Assembly (NCBI RefSeq): GCF_000469135.2
Contig: NZ_CP048117.1
Location: 1,401,501-1,465,500, forward strand
DNA from: Bacillus sp. SB49
GTDB lineage: Bacteria > Bacillota > Bacilli > Bacillales > Halobacillaceae
Reading direction: 5' to 3'
Length of the DNA: 64,000 nt
Shown here: in pieces, positions 52,320-59,754 of the stretch
Layout: every line of letters starts with the position of its first letter
How positions within the stretch are numbered: the first letter of the stretch is position 1
Made by a program: the position numbers and the translations under genes
The notes under the pieces: model-generated
Database searches by the model: none
Told to the model about the DNA's origin: nothing
Seen by the model: the letters and a program-made list of their open reading frames with translations, nothing else

Positions 52320-53108
52320 ATGGAATACGCAGTTTCAGTAACAGATACGTCTTATACAGAAGAAATTGAAAAAAACGGACGACTCCTTTTAGAAAAACTT
52401 ACCCATTTCTCACGTTCGCTAGAATCCATAACTACTTTTGGAACCCCGAGGGGAATCATTTTTCATGATTTGAAATCGGCTACGGAGCTTTATTCAACAA
52501 TCCCTCTCCCAGCATATACATCAAGAGACTTAATACATATTAACCCGCTGATAGATACATGGAAGGACATTTTTTTATCAACGACTAGAGGGCTTGTAAA
52601 GGCTAAACAGTATTATAATGATCTTTCAATGGATGATATTGCTGTTATTGCAGCACATGAGTTAACTCACCATTCTGATTTTTTTAATTCTGAATTTGAA
52701 GATTGGGATGAAGAAGAGAATATGTGGTTTGAAGAAGGGATGTGTTTTTACATCCCACGTAAAATAATTTTATCAACGGAAAAATTCAATTCGATTATGG
52801 AGGTTGAGCGTAGTTTAATTGAGTTATATAAGGCAGACTATGGAGAATATACGATTGACCTTTTTGGTGAGTCTGGATATCGAGGTGGACATGACCTTGG
52901 TTATTCATCTGCTTTTTATGATTACTGGAGAAGCACTCATATCGTTCACGTATTGATTGATAAATATTGTGGTGGAGACATAGATAAGTTAATTAAATAC
53001 TATAAGGATTGGGCAAATAATTCTTCTGAGATCAACCTCCAGAAGTTCTTTATTGAGAAGTTTAAACTATCTAAGCATGAAGCAAAGGAATTATGGTTGG
53101 GTGCGTAA
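52320..53108 (+). CDS. Cassette gene: gluzincin-type metalloprotease-like protein
   Basis: 262 residues. AVIAAHELTHHSDFF carries HExxH and MWFEEGMCFYIPR the third-ligand Glu region of gluzincins. FGTPRGIIFHDLKSA at the start and DYWRSTHIVHVLIDKYCGGD near the end. GAGGTGG precedes the ATG. No signal peptide, so cytosolic. Family not firmly recognised; peptide or protein substrate unknown. Confidence 0.8.
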   Translation: MEYAVSVTDTSYTEEIEKNGRLLLEKLTHFSRSLESITTFGTPRGIIFHDLKSATELYSTIPLPAYTSRDLIHINPLIDTWKDIFLSTTRGLVKAKQYYNDLSMDDIAVIAAHELTHHSDFFNSEFEDWDEEENMWFEEGMCFYIPRKIILSTEKFNSIMEVERSLIELYKADYGEYTIDLFGESGYRGGHDLGYSSAFYDYWRSTHIVHVLIDKYCGGDIDKLIKYYKDWANNSSEINLQKFFIEKFKLSKHEAKELWLGA

Positions 53109-53118
53109 CCCTTTGAAA

Positions 53119-53164
53119 TACTTTGAATTCAAGTCTTCAATAAACGGGGGCTTATATTTAATAA
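53119..53164 (+). repeat. Cassette repeat R16
   Basis: TACTTTGAATTCAAGTCTT, 8 nt (CAATAAAC), GGGGGC, tail ATTTAATAA. It starts 10 nt after the protease stop. Confidence 0.85.
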
Positions 53165-53201
53165 GAATAGCCATTAGATAACTTCGTGAAAGGAAGATTA
53201 A

Positions 53202-53366
53202 ATGTACTTAGCAATAACTATAATATCTCTTGTTCTTTTGATACTTCTAGTGATTCTGAACCGTAAACAGCTATTTTCTGATGCAAACAATGCTAAGCTC
53301 CTCATAGTGATTTTCGTATTTCTTCCTTTGATGGTTATTGGAATAGTGGTAGCAGCATTTATATGA
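53202..53366 (+). CDS. Cassette gene: 54-residue membrane protein
   Basis: Two hydrophobic segments (LAITIISLVLLILLVIL; LLIVIFVFLPLMVIGIVVAA) joined by a polar loop. AAAGGAAG lies upstream of ATG 53202. It fills its cassette. Confidence 0.62.
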   Translation: MYLAITIISLVLLILLVILNRKQLFSDANNAKLLIVIFVFLPLMVIGIVVAAFI

Positions 53367-53386
53367 TTACAATATAGGTGTTTTAA

Positions 53387-53432
53387 TGTCTCGATATCAA
53401 GTTTTCCGTTAACGGAGGCGTCTATATAATGG
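53387..53432 (+). repeat. Cassette repeat R17
   Basis: TGTCTCGATATCAAGTTTT, 8 nt (CCGTTAAC), GGAGGC, tail ATATAATGG. Confidence 0.8.
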
Positions 53433-53491
53433 TCTTAATGTAGCTGAAATACTCTTGTCTGGTCTATTTGAAGGAATTAGGGGGGGGGCAA

Positions 53492-53722
53492 TTGGGAAAA
53501 GCTATAATAGTTTTTGTATTCCTAACTTTGTACGTCTTCAGTATGTGGTTAAGTATCATTGCATTTAAATATAAGAAATTTTTAGGTTATCTCATAACTT
53601 TTCTTCTACCATTTATCATAGGTATGTTATTTGCTTCAACATCTGTTTTTTTTATTTCACCTGTCTTATTAGTTAGTTTAATAACTTATCACTTTTTCGT
53701 GATAAAAACTAACGGAACATAA
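53492..53722 (+). CDS. Cassette gene: 76-residue membrane protein
   Basis: TTG 53492 after a G9 run. Two to three hydrophobic segments, including FLGYLITFLLPFIIGMLFAS. An upstream TTG 53468 is possible. The homopolymeric G9 tract in the ribosome site could vary in length and alter expression. Confidence 0.62.
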   Translation: MGKAIIVFVFLTLYVFSMWLSIIAFKYKKFLGYLITFLLPFIIGMLFASTSVFFISPVLLVSLITYHFFVIKTNGT

Positions 53723-53781
53723 ATTTATTTTACAGAGAACCTGACATTTGTGATTGATTATTATTGGATATAGAGTAAATA

Positions 53782-53827
53782 AATCTCGAAATCGAGTCTT
53801 CTGTTATAGGGGGCTTTATTATTAAAG
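53782..53827 (+). repeat. Cassette repeat R18
   Basis: AATCTCGAAATCGAGTCTT, 8 nt (CTGTTATA), GGGGGC, tail ATTATTAAAG. The dyad CTCGA/TCGAG is perfect. Confidence 0.87.
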
Positions 53828-53842
53828 AGGAAAGGAAATTTG

Positions 53843-54129
53843 ATGAATTTCAGTTATGTGAAGTTTGAAGTGTTATTACCAGAAGAATACATTGTACCTT
53901 TACGTGACCAACTGAGCAATAATAAAGTATTAACTGTTGGAGAGTATGATCATGTAGTTCTTATACTGAAACCAAAGGGTACTGGAGGCCCCTAGAATCT
54001 TCAAACCCTTATTCAGGTGAAAAGAAAAAAGTAACATTTGGATCAAAGTGCAAAATGGAATTTAAGTTACCTTACAAGAAAATAGAGGAGCTTAGAATAA
54101 TTACGTTAGCTTTTAGAATGATACTTTGA
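53843..54129 (+). pseudogene. Cassette gene with frameshift: Nif3-insert/CutA-like protein
   Basis: ATG 53843 (AGGAAAGG upstream) reads MNFSYVKFEVLLPEEYIVPL and stops at 53993. Shifting frame near AAACCAAAGGG continues as GYWRPLESSNPYSGEKKKV with KCKMEFKLPYKKIEELR, then TGA at 54127, inside repeat R19. Together this matches the small dimer domain found in and beside Nif3-like proteins. The C-terminal end is missing where R19 begins. Confidence 0.6.
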
Positions 54130-54167
54130 TATGGAGTCTTAAAGTATAGTGGCCTTTAGTGAAGGTA
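54122..54167 (+). repeat. Cassette repeat R19, degenerate
   Basis: TACTTTGATATGGAGTCTT, 8 nt (AAAGTATA), GTGGCC, tail GTGAAGG. The G-block has decayed. Confidence 0.65.
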
Positions 54168-54186
54168 AGATACATGATGTCTCGTA

Positions 54187-54218
54187 CAAAAAGAGCCTTA
54201 GTAAAACTAAGACTCTTT
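54187..54218 (-). terminator. Terminator of the minus-strand DinB gene
   Basis: AAAGAGTCTTAGT pairs with ACTAAGGCTCTTT on the minus strand (one mismatch), followed by TTTGT. Confidence 0.8.
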
Positions 54219-54223
54219 AAGAA

Positions 54224-54694
54224 TCAGTCCCATATGTCAGCTCTTTCAACACCAGCAGACCTTAAGTAATCTAAGAGTTGACCAGTATGTATAGATTCGT
54301 GATAAGCAATTCTCAATAGCATATCTCCTAGTTCTCGGATGTACCCGACATTGGATCGATCTATCTGTATGTTTGATAAATCATTTTCACTGAATGTGTG
54401 GATGGTCTTAATAAATTCATCCCTCAGAGACTGTGAAAAGTCGACTTCTTCCTCCGGAGATATTAACGGACGATTTGTAAACGGTGACTCAAAGTCAGGA
54501 ACGCTACCCTGATTCTTTATAGCTAAATGGTAATAATGTTCTGACTCCAATACATGACGAATCATTTCTAAGCATGACATGGCGTTGATATCTGGACGCC
54601 AGTTATAGGCTTCTTCAGGAATTGACTTCCACACTTTGAGACTTCTTCTTCTAACTTCGTTTAAATTTAAAATAACCAAATCAATTGAATTCAA
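54224..54694 (-). CDS. Cassette gene on minus strand: DinB family protein
   Basis: 156 residues. Four-helix DinB fold with metal His in MIRHVLESEHYYHLAI and IAYHESIHTGQLLDYL. It carries its own terminator. Only weakly similar to the DinB protein at 50281, so not a duplication. Confidence 0.85.
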   Translation of the reverse strand: MNSIDLVILNLNEVRRRSLKVWKSIPEEAYNWRPDINAMSCLEMIRHVLESEHYYHLAIKNQGSVPDFESPFTNRPLISPEEEVDFSQSLRDEFIKTIHTFSENDLSNIQIDRSNVGYIRELGDMLLRIAYHESIHTGQLLDYLRSAGVERADIWD

Positions 54695-54784
54695 TTTTTT
54701 CCCTCCTCTTCAATTATCATACTAGAACAAACGTTCTTTTGGAAGAGAGTAATTAAAGACGTAATTCGACGTTTTTATGTAACA

Positions 54785-54830
54785 TATCTCAGTGTCGAGT
54801 CTTCCTGTGACTGGAACTTTTCAGGATTAC
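54785..54830 (+). repeat. Cassette repeat R20, degenerate
   Basis: TATCTCAGTGTCGAGTCTT, then CCTGTGACTGGAACTTTTCA, where the G-block is lost. Confidence 0.65.
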
Positions 54831-54891
54831 AAAAAGATCTTGTTATTGCTTTTTGAGGTAAGGATTTAGTTGAATATAGAAATAATGTACT

Positions 54892-55197
54892 TTGGAGGAG
54901 GAGAGAAGGATTCAAGAGAAAATCAACTTGTGGTCATTTTTCTTTTCAATTATTTGTGTGATTTTGTTTCTAACAGTTTCTTTCTCAGGTTGGTTCAGTA
55001 ATTCCAAAATGATGGGTATTCACCCTTTCATTTTAATTTTATTTATTACGCTATTTACATTTCTGGCTGGTGTATTTGGTTTTTCTGGTGTTAGAGACTG
55101 GAAGGGTATGGCAAGAAGTGTATTTTCAATAATAGTAACACTTAGTTTATCAGCGTTTCTGGGTTGTGTTTTACTATTTGGAAGTTTATTTAACTAA
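54892..55197 (+). CDS. Cassette gene: ~100-residue membrane protein
   Basis: Three hydrophobic segments. The start is odd: GGAGGAGGAG (54894-54903) is itself in frame, so TTG 54892 has no ribosome site while ATT 54910 is ideally spaced. A rare ATT start, or a mis-set start, is possible. Confidence 0.6.
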   Translation: MEEERRIQEKINLWSFFFSIICVILFLTVSFSGWFSNSKMMGIHPFILILFITLFTFLAGVFGFSGVRDWKGMARSVFSIIVTLSLSAFLGCVLLFGSLFN

Positions 55198-55223
55198 TGA
55201 GTGTTAAAGAAAATAATAAGATA

Positions 55224-55265
55224 TATCATGATATCAAGTCTTATAAACCGCGTGCAATTATCCAG
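55224..55265 (+). repeat. Cassette repeat R21, degenerate
   Basis: TATCATGATATCAAGTCTT, then TATAAACCGCGTGCAATT. The left arm is intact and the right arm has decayed. Confidence 0.6.
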
Positions 55266-55373
55266 CAAGGGTAGTCACTTCCTTACTCAGTATAGGGCAG
55301 TCAGTAAGCAACCGGACTTTGGTAAAGGGAAAAAAGATCTTTGGAAAATAAAAAGGCTACTTTCTAAAAAATA

Positions 55374-55399
55374 AAAGAACCAAAAAAGCTTGGTTCTTT
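55374..55399 (-). terminator. Terminator of the 59-residue gene
   Basis: AAAGAACCAA pairs with TTGGTTCTTT on the minus strand, followed by TATTTTTT. Confidence 0.82.
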
Positions 55400-55577
55400 A
55401 ATCTCTCATGGATCCCGCCTCACGAGATGTCATGTCCCCTACACCTTTGCTTACATCCTGTTGAATTTCCTGTTTTACTTTTTTTGGATCTGTTCCTGAA
55501 CAGCCTGCCTTCATCGTTGATTTCTGTGCCTCTTTTTGTTCCCCATTAATTCCGGGTGTTATCTGGTTCTTTTTCAT
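55398..55577 (-). CDS. Small hydrophilic protein (59 residues), possible spore-related
   Basis: Not preceded by a repeat. Start ATG 55577 after GGAGGTGA. KKNQITPGINGEQKEAQKST at the start, one Cys, and VSKGVGDMTSREAGSMRD at the end. The TSRE/A-x-G-S ending recalls small acid-soluble spore proteins, but the length and Cys do not. Lies between the array's decayed end and the acetyltransferase. Confidence 0.6.
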   Translation of the reverse strand: MKKNQITPGINGEQKEAQKSTMKAGCSGTDPKKVKQEIQQDVSKGVGDMTSREAGSMRD

Positions 55578-55776
55578 TTACCAATCACCTCCATGTCAGT
55601 AGGTTTGGCAAGAAATTCAAGATTATCCCTAATTAGAAAAGCTAGCATTGTTTTTGAATGTGAATAGGAGGAATATGTAAAAAGTACTTAAATACATGTG
55701 ATACTCTTGCAGTGTGCCTCTAAAATTGGCTAACGGACAGTATTTTAGAAGACATACAATGATAAAGGTTGTGCTA

Positions 55777-56292
55777 ATGTTGCAAATATATTTTCGAACT
55801 AATCGTTTAATTGCAAGACAACTAAAACTTAGTGACCTCGAACAATTTCATACGATGCAAAGCAATATAAAAGTTATGAAATATACATTGGGAAGAACAA
55901 AAACAAAAGAAGAAAATGCTGCTGAATTAAAAAACATCATCAGTGAGTATACGCTGAGTGAACCGAACAAAATTGTTATGGGGTTGTCTGAAGTATCAGA
56001 TGTAACTTGTACTTTAATAGGTACCTGCGCTATTACATCGCTTGATGAAGAGTTTAATGAGGTGGGGTACAGGTTGTTGGAAGAAAGTTGGGGAAATGGG
56101 TATGGACGTGAAATTCTGGAAGGTCTTTTGACATATTGCTTCGACGATTTGAAGGTAAAGAAAGTGAAGGCAGAAGTCGAAAAAGAAAATATCTACTCTG
56201 TTCGTATACTGGAGAGTTCTCTTTTGAATTATGTTAGAGAATACTATGAAGGGGATAATCTTGTACGCCTTTATGTCATAGAAAAGGATTGA
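55777..56292 (+). CDS. GNAT acetyltransferase
   Basis: About 171 residues. FRTNRLIARQLKLSDLEQF, GTCAITSLDEEFNEVGYRLL and ESWGNGYGREILEGLLTYCF (acetyl-CoA loop). AAAGGTTG upstream supports ATG 55777; the longer frame to 55714 lacks a ribosome site. AT-rich like the cassettes, but no intact repeat follows. Confidence 0.82.
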   Translation: MLQIYFRTNRLIARQLKLSDLEQFHTMQSNIKVMKYTLGRTKTKEENAAELKNIISEYTLSEPNKIVMGLSEVSDVTCTLIGTCAITSLDEEFNEVGYRLLEESWGNGYGREILEGLLTYCFDDLKVKKVKAEVEKENIYSVRILESSLLNYVREYYEGDNLVRLYVIEKD

Positions 56293-56473
56293 TTTTTTAA
56301 ATCTCATCTAAACGATTTTCTAACTATTTGCAACATCAGTTGTATAAGACTATGAAGCAGTCACAAGAAATGATTTTCCATATCAGTTGTTAAACCTGTT
56401 TAACTGATGGAGCAGTAAACTTTAATAAGTAAAATGCGTTAGCGTTCAAATAACAATATATAGGGGTGTAGAA

Positions 56474-56758
56474 ATGTGGGTAATATTTGGGGTTATTGCC
56501 ATAGTAGTTACTGTTGTAAACCTTTTTTTGTATGCAGCAGGAAAGGATTATAAGCTTGCTATGGCGATGGCATTATCATTTACAGCATTAACAATTTGTG
56601 CAGATTACAGTTATCTAAATCGGTGGATAGAAGCAGAAGATTGGGCGGCTATATCGGATGTAGTACCTGGTATGACAACGGTATTTTGGTTTTTGACAAT
56701 TGTCTCTATCTTACTGAATATATCACCTATACTTTTAGAACGAATAGGTAAGAAATAA
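56474..56758 (+). CDS. 94-residue membrane protein at the array end
   Basis: Three hydrophobic segments (VIFGVIAIVVTVVNLFLYAA; LAMAMALSFTALTI; TVFWFLTIVSILLNISPILL). AGGGGTG precedes the ATG. The stop runs directly into the right half of a repeat. Confidence 0.7.
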   Translation: MWVIFGVIAIVVTVVNLFLYAAGKDYKLAMAMALSFTALTICADYSYLNRWIEAEDWAAISDVVPGMTTVFWFLTIVSILLNISPILLERIGKK

Positions 56759-56779
56759 AACGGGGTCTTTGTTGAATAA
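56752..56779 (+). repeat. Cassette repeat R22, right half only
   Basis: AAAACGGGGTC and the tail TTTGTTGAATAA are present, but the left arm is absent and replaced by the end of the membrane-protein gene. It marks the downstream edge of the array. Confidence 0.6.
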
Positions 56780-56869
56780 ACCCTCGCAGAACCTTTTCAT
56801 AAGAAAATAGGCTTGAGCCGAGGTGTTAGTTTTGAAATAATTGGCAGTAGAGAAGGGGAGGTGGAAGCA

Positions 56870-57040
56870 ATGCAGAAGGAACCGTTCAATGATGCCGTGG
56901 AGCTGCCGATCCGGATCATCGGTTACGTTCTGTTGGGAGCTTTGCACTGATGCTGATCCTTGGGCTGCCTGGTCATGTTCTTTTTTAAGGGAGAATCAGT
57001 GCTTAGCGATGAATATGGACATAATCGGTGACGAGACGGG
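56870..57040 (+). pseudogene. Frameshifted small membrane protein
   Basis: ATG 56870 (GGGGAGGTGG upstream) reads MQKEPFNDAVELPIRIIGYV, then stops at 56948. Another frame continues with LMLILGLPGHVLF. One or two frameshifts in a ~50-residue gene. TTTGAAATAATTGG, as before the cassette genes at 45878 and 52320, lies upstream. Confidence 0.4.
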
Positions 57041-57062
57041 ATAAAAAAGGAGGTCGGGCCAT

Positions 57063-58037
57063 GTGTACATAAGGGATTGCATTTACGGAGAATCGGAAGT
57101 GGACGGAGTGTTGGAGCGACTGATCAACAGTGCGCCGGTGCAGCGTTTGAAAGGGGTCCATCAGGCAGGAGCCGCCTATCTGGTGGAAGAAACGTGGGAC
57201 GTCAGCCGGTTCGAACATTCGATTGGAGTCATGCTTCTGATCCGGAAGCTTGGAGGATCGGTGGAAGAACAGATCGCAGGACTCCTGCATGACGTATCGC
57301 ACACGGCTTTTTCCCATGTGGTCGATACCGTGTTTGATAATAGAGCAGAGGACTACCATGAACAAATTTTCGATTCAGTCGTCCGGCATTCCGAAATTCC
57401 TGACATTTTGGAAACGTACGGATATTGCTGCGAAGATCTTCTGGACGACAGCAGGTGGACGCTGCTGGAGCGGCCTTCGCCTGAACTGTGCGCTGACCGC
57501 GTCGATTACACGCTCCGTGATATGTACCGCTACGGTAAGATCACGAAAGAAGAGGTAGAGAGGTTTCTTGAAGAGCTTGTAGTAGTGGACGGAAGTATGT
57601 ATGTCTCCTCCGTGGATGCCGGTGAGTGGTTTGTCGAGACGTACTATAAGGAAGTCATCGACTTTTTCCTTGATCCGTTGAACATCTACAGCTACGACCG
57701 GCTTGCGGAAGTGTTGAAGCTCGCTATGGGTGAAGGGATTTTAACGACAGACGATTTTCTTCTGGAGGATGAGGCAGTAATAAGAAAGATCAAAAAAGCA
57801 GGAGACAGCAAAATTCTTCAGATGCTGGCTACTCTCCATTCCGATGTGGAGGTAGTGATCGATGAAGTGGACTATCATATCCACCGGGTGAACAAGATCA
57901 GGCTGATCGATCCTTCTGTGTGGAAGGGAGCAAAGCTCACCCCGGTTTCGGATCTTTCCTTCAACGTGAGGCAAAGGAATGAGGATGCGGAAAAGAGGGC
58001 GAGGAGAGGGACGTTTGTCCGTGTTTTATCTGCTTAG
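57063..58037 (+). CDS. HD-domain phosphohydrolase
   Basis: 324 residues from GTG 57063 (AAGGAGG upstream). RFEHSIGVMLL, LLHDVSHTAFSHVVD give the H...HD...D metal site of dGTPase-like HD proteins, with LCADRVDYTLRD as the fourth ligand region. Probably hydrolyses a nucleotide; substrate unknown. Confidence 0.9.
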   Translation: MYIRDCIYGESEVDGVLERLINSAPVQRLKGVHQAGAAYLVEETWDVSRFEHSIGVMLLIRKLGGSVEEQIAGLLHDVSHTAFSHVVDTVFDNRAEDYHEQIFDSVVRHSEIPDILETYGYCCEDLLDDSRWTLLERPSPELCADRVDYTLRDMYRYGKITKEEVERFLEELVVVDGSMYVSSVDAGEWFVETYYKEVIDFFLDPLNIYSYDRLAEVLKLAMGEGILTTDDFLLEDEAVIRKIKKAGDSKILQMLATLHSDVEVVIDEVDYHIHRVNKIRLIDPSVWKGAKLTPVSDLSFNVRQRNEDAEKRARRGTFVRVLSA

Positions 58038-58100
58038 TTGTCATAGGCATCGTCGTTGCGGCCTTTCTATAGCTTGAAAATTCGAAGGGAGACAGTTCAG

Positions 58101-59042
58101 ATGAAGACGAATCGACAGCAATCTTTTACGGGGCTTCAGCGGGAGGCCGTCGCACTCGTTGAGAATAAGCAATGCGATGCAGCGCTTGAACTTCTGGAGG
58201 AAGGAAAGGTGCAATATCCGGAGCGCCTGGACAGGATTGGTCATTGGAAAGCGGGCATCTACATGCTTTTGGGGAAGAAGGACAGGGCTGTCACAGAGCT
58301 TCAGCAGGTGCTTGATCAAGGAGTATGGTGGAATCCGTCCTTGCTGGAACAGGATGAGGAACTTGCCCCATTGCAGGGATCCAAGGAATTTCAGCGTATC
58401 CTGAGTCAGTGCGCCGAGCGGTTTGAAGAAGCTGATCGCGCAGCCAGCGCGGAGCTTGAAACGACAGGTAATCCGGAAGCGGATGTTGCTATAGTTGGCC
58501 TGCATTGGAAAGGCTCCAACGCGGCTGACTTTGCAGCTCAATGGAGCGACCCGGTGATTCTCGCGCGTTATTTCTTCGGCTTCGTTCAGTCCTCGCAGGT
58601 ATTCAGCAAAGATATCTACCACTGGGACGATCCAGATACGGCTGCGGCCGATGTTACGTCTATGTATCAGCGTTTCTATCAAAGCTTTCCAACAGAGAAA
58701 AAGCGGATTCTCGCGGCGGGCGCCTCCCAGGGAGGAAAGACCGTCATCGAACTGCTTCTCCAAAACAAGCTGCCTGAAGTCGAAAGCTTCCTCGCTTTTG
58801 TTCCGTCGTTTACAGATGTGGACAAGCTTGCAGCACTTTTCGGGGATCAGGATGTATCGGACGTGAAAGGGTGCGTCATTACGGGGGATGAAGATCCTTT
58901 TTATGAGGAGACGAAGAAAGTGGTCGAACTTCTTCAGTCCAAGGGAGCTGACTGCAGGTTGATGGTCATCGAAGGGATGGGGCATAGGCTCCCGGATGAA
59001 CTGGCCGAAAACCTGCAGGAGGTTGTAGATTATTTAGAATAA
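58101..59042 (+). CDS. Alpha/beta hydrolase with N-terminal TPR-like region
   Basis: About 313 residues. Residues 1-115 are helical, TPR-like (AALELLEEGKVQYPERLDRI). Then a hydrolase fold: nucleophile in AAGASQGGKTVIEL, acid in TGDEDPFYEET, His in GMGHRLPDEL. AAGGGAG supports ATG 58101. Likely an esterase or peptidase. Confidence 0.82.
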   Translation: MKTNRQQSFTGLQREAVALVENKQCDAALELLEEGKVQYPERLDRIGHWKAGIYMLLGKKDRAVTELQQVLDQGVWWNPSLLEQDEELAPLQGSKEFQRILSQCAERFEEADRAASAELETTGNPEADVAIVGLHWKGSNAADFAAQWSDPVILARYFFGFVQSSQVFSKDIYHWDDPDTAAADVTSMYQRFYQSFPTEKKRILAAGASQGGKTVIELLLQNKLPEVESFLAFVPSFTDVDKLAALFGDQDVSDVKGCVITGDEDPFYEETKKVVELLQSKGADCRLMVIEGMGHRLPDELAENLQEVVDYLE

Positions 59043-59176
59043 TCATTAGAATCGTTTGTCGCAAGGATGACAGATGCTCCTCTGTTCGGTAGAGTTATAA
59101 TATCAAATGTTTGAATTTTTTTACTATTGTTGATTAGTTATCTACTCCATATTAGTTACTATAAAGGAGGAACGTG

Positions 59177-59701
59177 ATGATGGAAGGCAGTCGTCTGTAT
59201 CTGCGTCCCATCGAAGATCAGGACATCGATGGAATCTGTCATTCTGTCCAGGATGAAGAGGCCCGCTATATGACAGGGACACGGCGGACATTCACGAAGA
59301 AAGAAATCATTGACAGGTACCGGAAGTTTCGGGAGGACTCTGCGAGACGTGATTTCGCGATCTGTCTTCGTGAAGGTGACAGGGTGGTTGGAGACCTGGC
59401 GATTGTGGATATCGATCAGAATAATCGTAAGGCCGGTTTTCGAATTTCGCTTCACGCCGGAGCCTATCAAAATAAGGGGTATGGGACAGAAGCGGTGAAG
59501 CTGGCCGTTCGGTATACGTTCGAAGAATTGGAGCTGAACCGGCTGGAGCTTGAGGTTTATTCGCATAATATCCGAGGTATTAAAGCCTACGAGAAAGCGG
59601 GGTTTCAAAAGGAAGGGGTGTGCAGGCAGGCGCTGTTTTGGAATGGCCGCTATTCGGATGAAATACTGATGGCGGTCCTGAAAGACGAATATGTCGGCTG
59701 A
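59177..59701 (+). CDS. GNAT acetyltransferase, RimJ/RimL type
   Basis: 174 residues from ATG 59177 (AAGGAGG upstream). RLYLRPIEDQDIDGI, GFRISLHAGAYQNKGYGTEA (acetyl-CoA loop) and LNRLELEVYSHNIRGIKAYEKAGF. Substrate unknown. Confidence 0.9.
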   Translation: MMEGSRLYLRPIEDQDIDGICHSVQDEEARYMTGTRRTFTKKEIIDRYRKFREDSARRDFAICLREGDRVVGDLAIVDIDQNNRKAGFRISLHAGAYQNKGYGTEAVKLAVRYTFEELELNRLELEVYSHNIRGIKAYEKAGFQKEGVCRQALFWNGRYSDEILMAVLKDEYVG

Positions 59702-59754
59702 TTCTTATTAAGGTGGTTGTTCTTATATAAATATCGGAATAGGGAGGAACGGCT

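Larger units (their letters stand above)
43231..56779 (+). mobile_element. Integron-like gene cassette array
   Basis: About 18 genes with unrelated functions are separated by copies R3-R22 of a 46-nt repeat in constant orientation. Each unit is one gene, rarely two, followed 11-118 nt after its stop by a repeat. The array is more AT-rich than both flanks. Many genes are small membrane proteins without recognisable relatives; the rest are accessory enzymes. No integrase or transposase is inside. This is what an integron cassette array looks like, but the repeat lacks the paired RYYYAAC/GTTRRRY ends of attC. Mobility is inferred. Confidence 0.7.

Noticed and set aside
43231-55265. CRISPR array
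   Set aside because: The repeats are 46 nt, imperfect, and separated by 150-1900 nt that contain genes; spacers are not of uniform length and no cas genes occur.
43231-55265. Canonical integron attC sites
   Set aside because: Only some copies end in a sequence fitting GTTRRRY (GTTGAAT in R5, R9, R22) and no matching RYYYAAC is at the other end. Sites are also shorter than most attC. So integron-like, not a standard integron.
43231-55265. Repeats as ordinary Rho-independent terminators
   Set aside because: The stems rely on G-U pairs, the tails are not U-tracts, and true terminators (45122, 47840, 54187) occur separately. Repeats also keep orientation around minus-strand genes.
58041-58985. 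314-codon minus-strand ORF opposite the alpha/beta hydrolase
   Set aside because: The plus strand has catalytic motifs and a ribosome site; the minus frame has neither.
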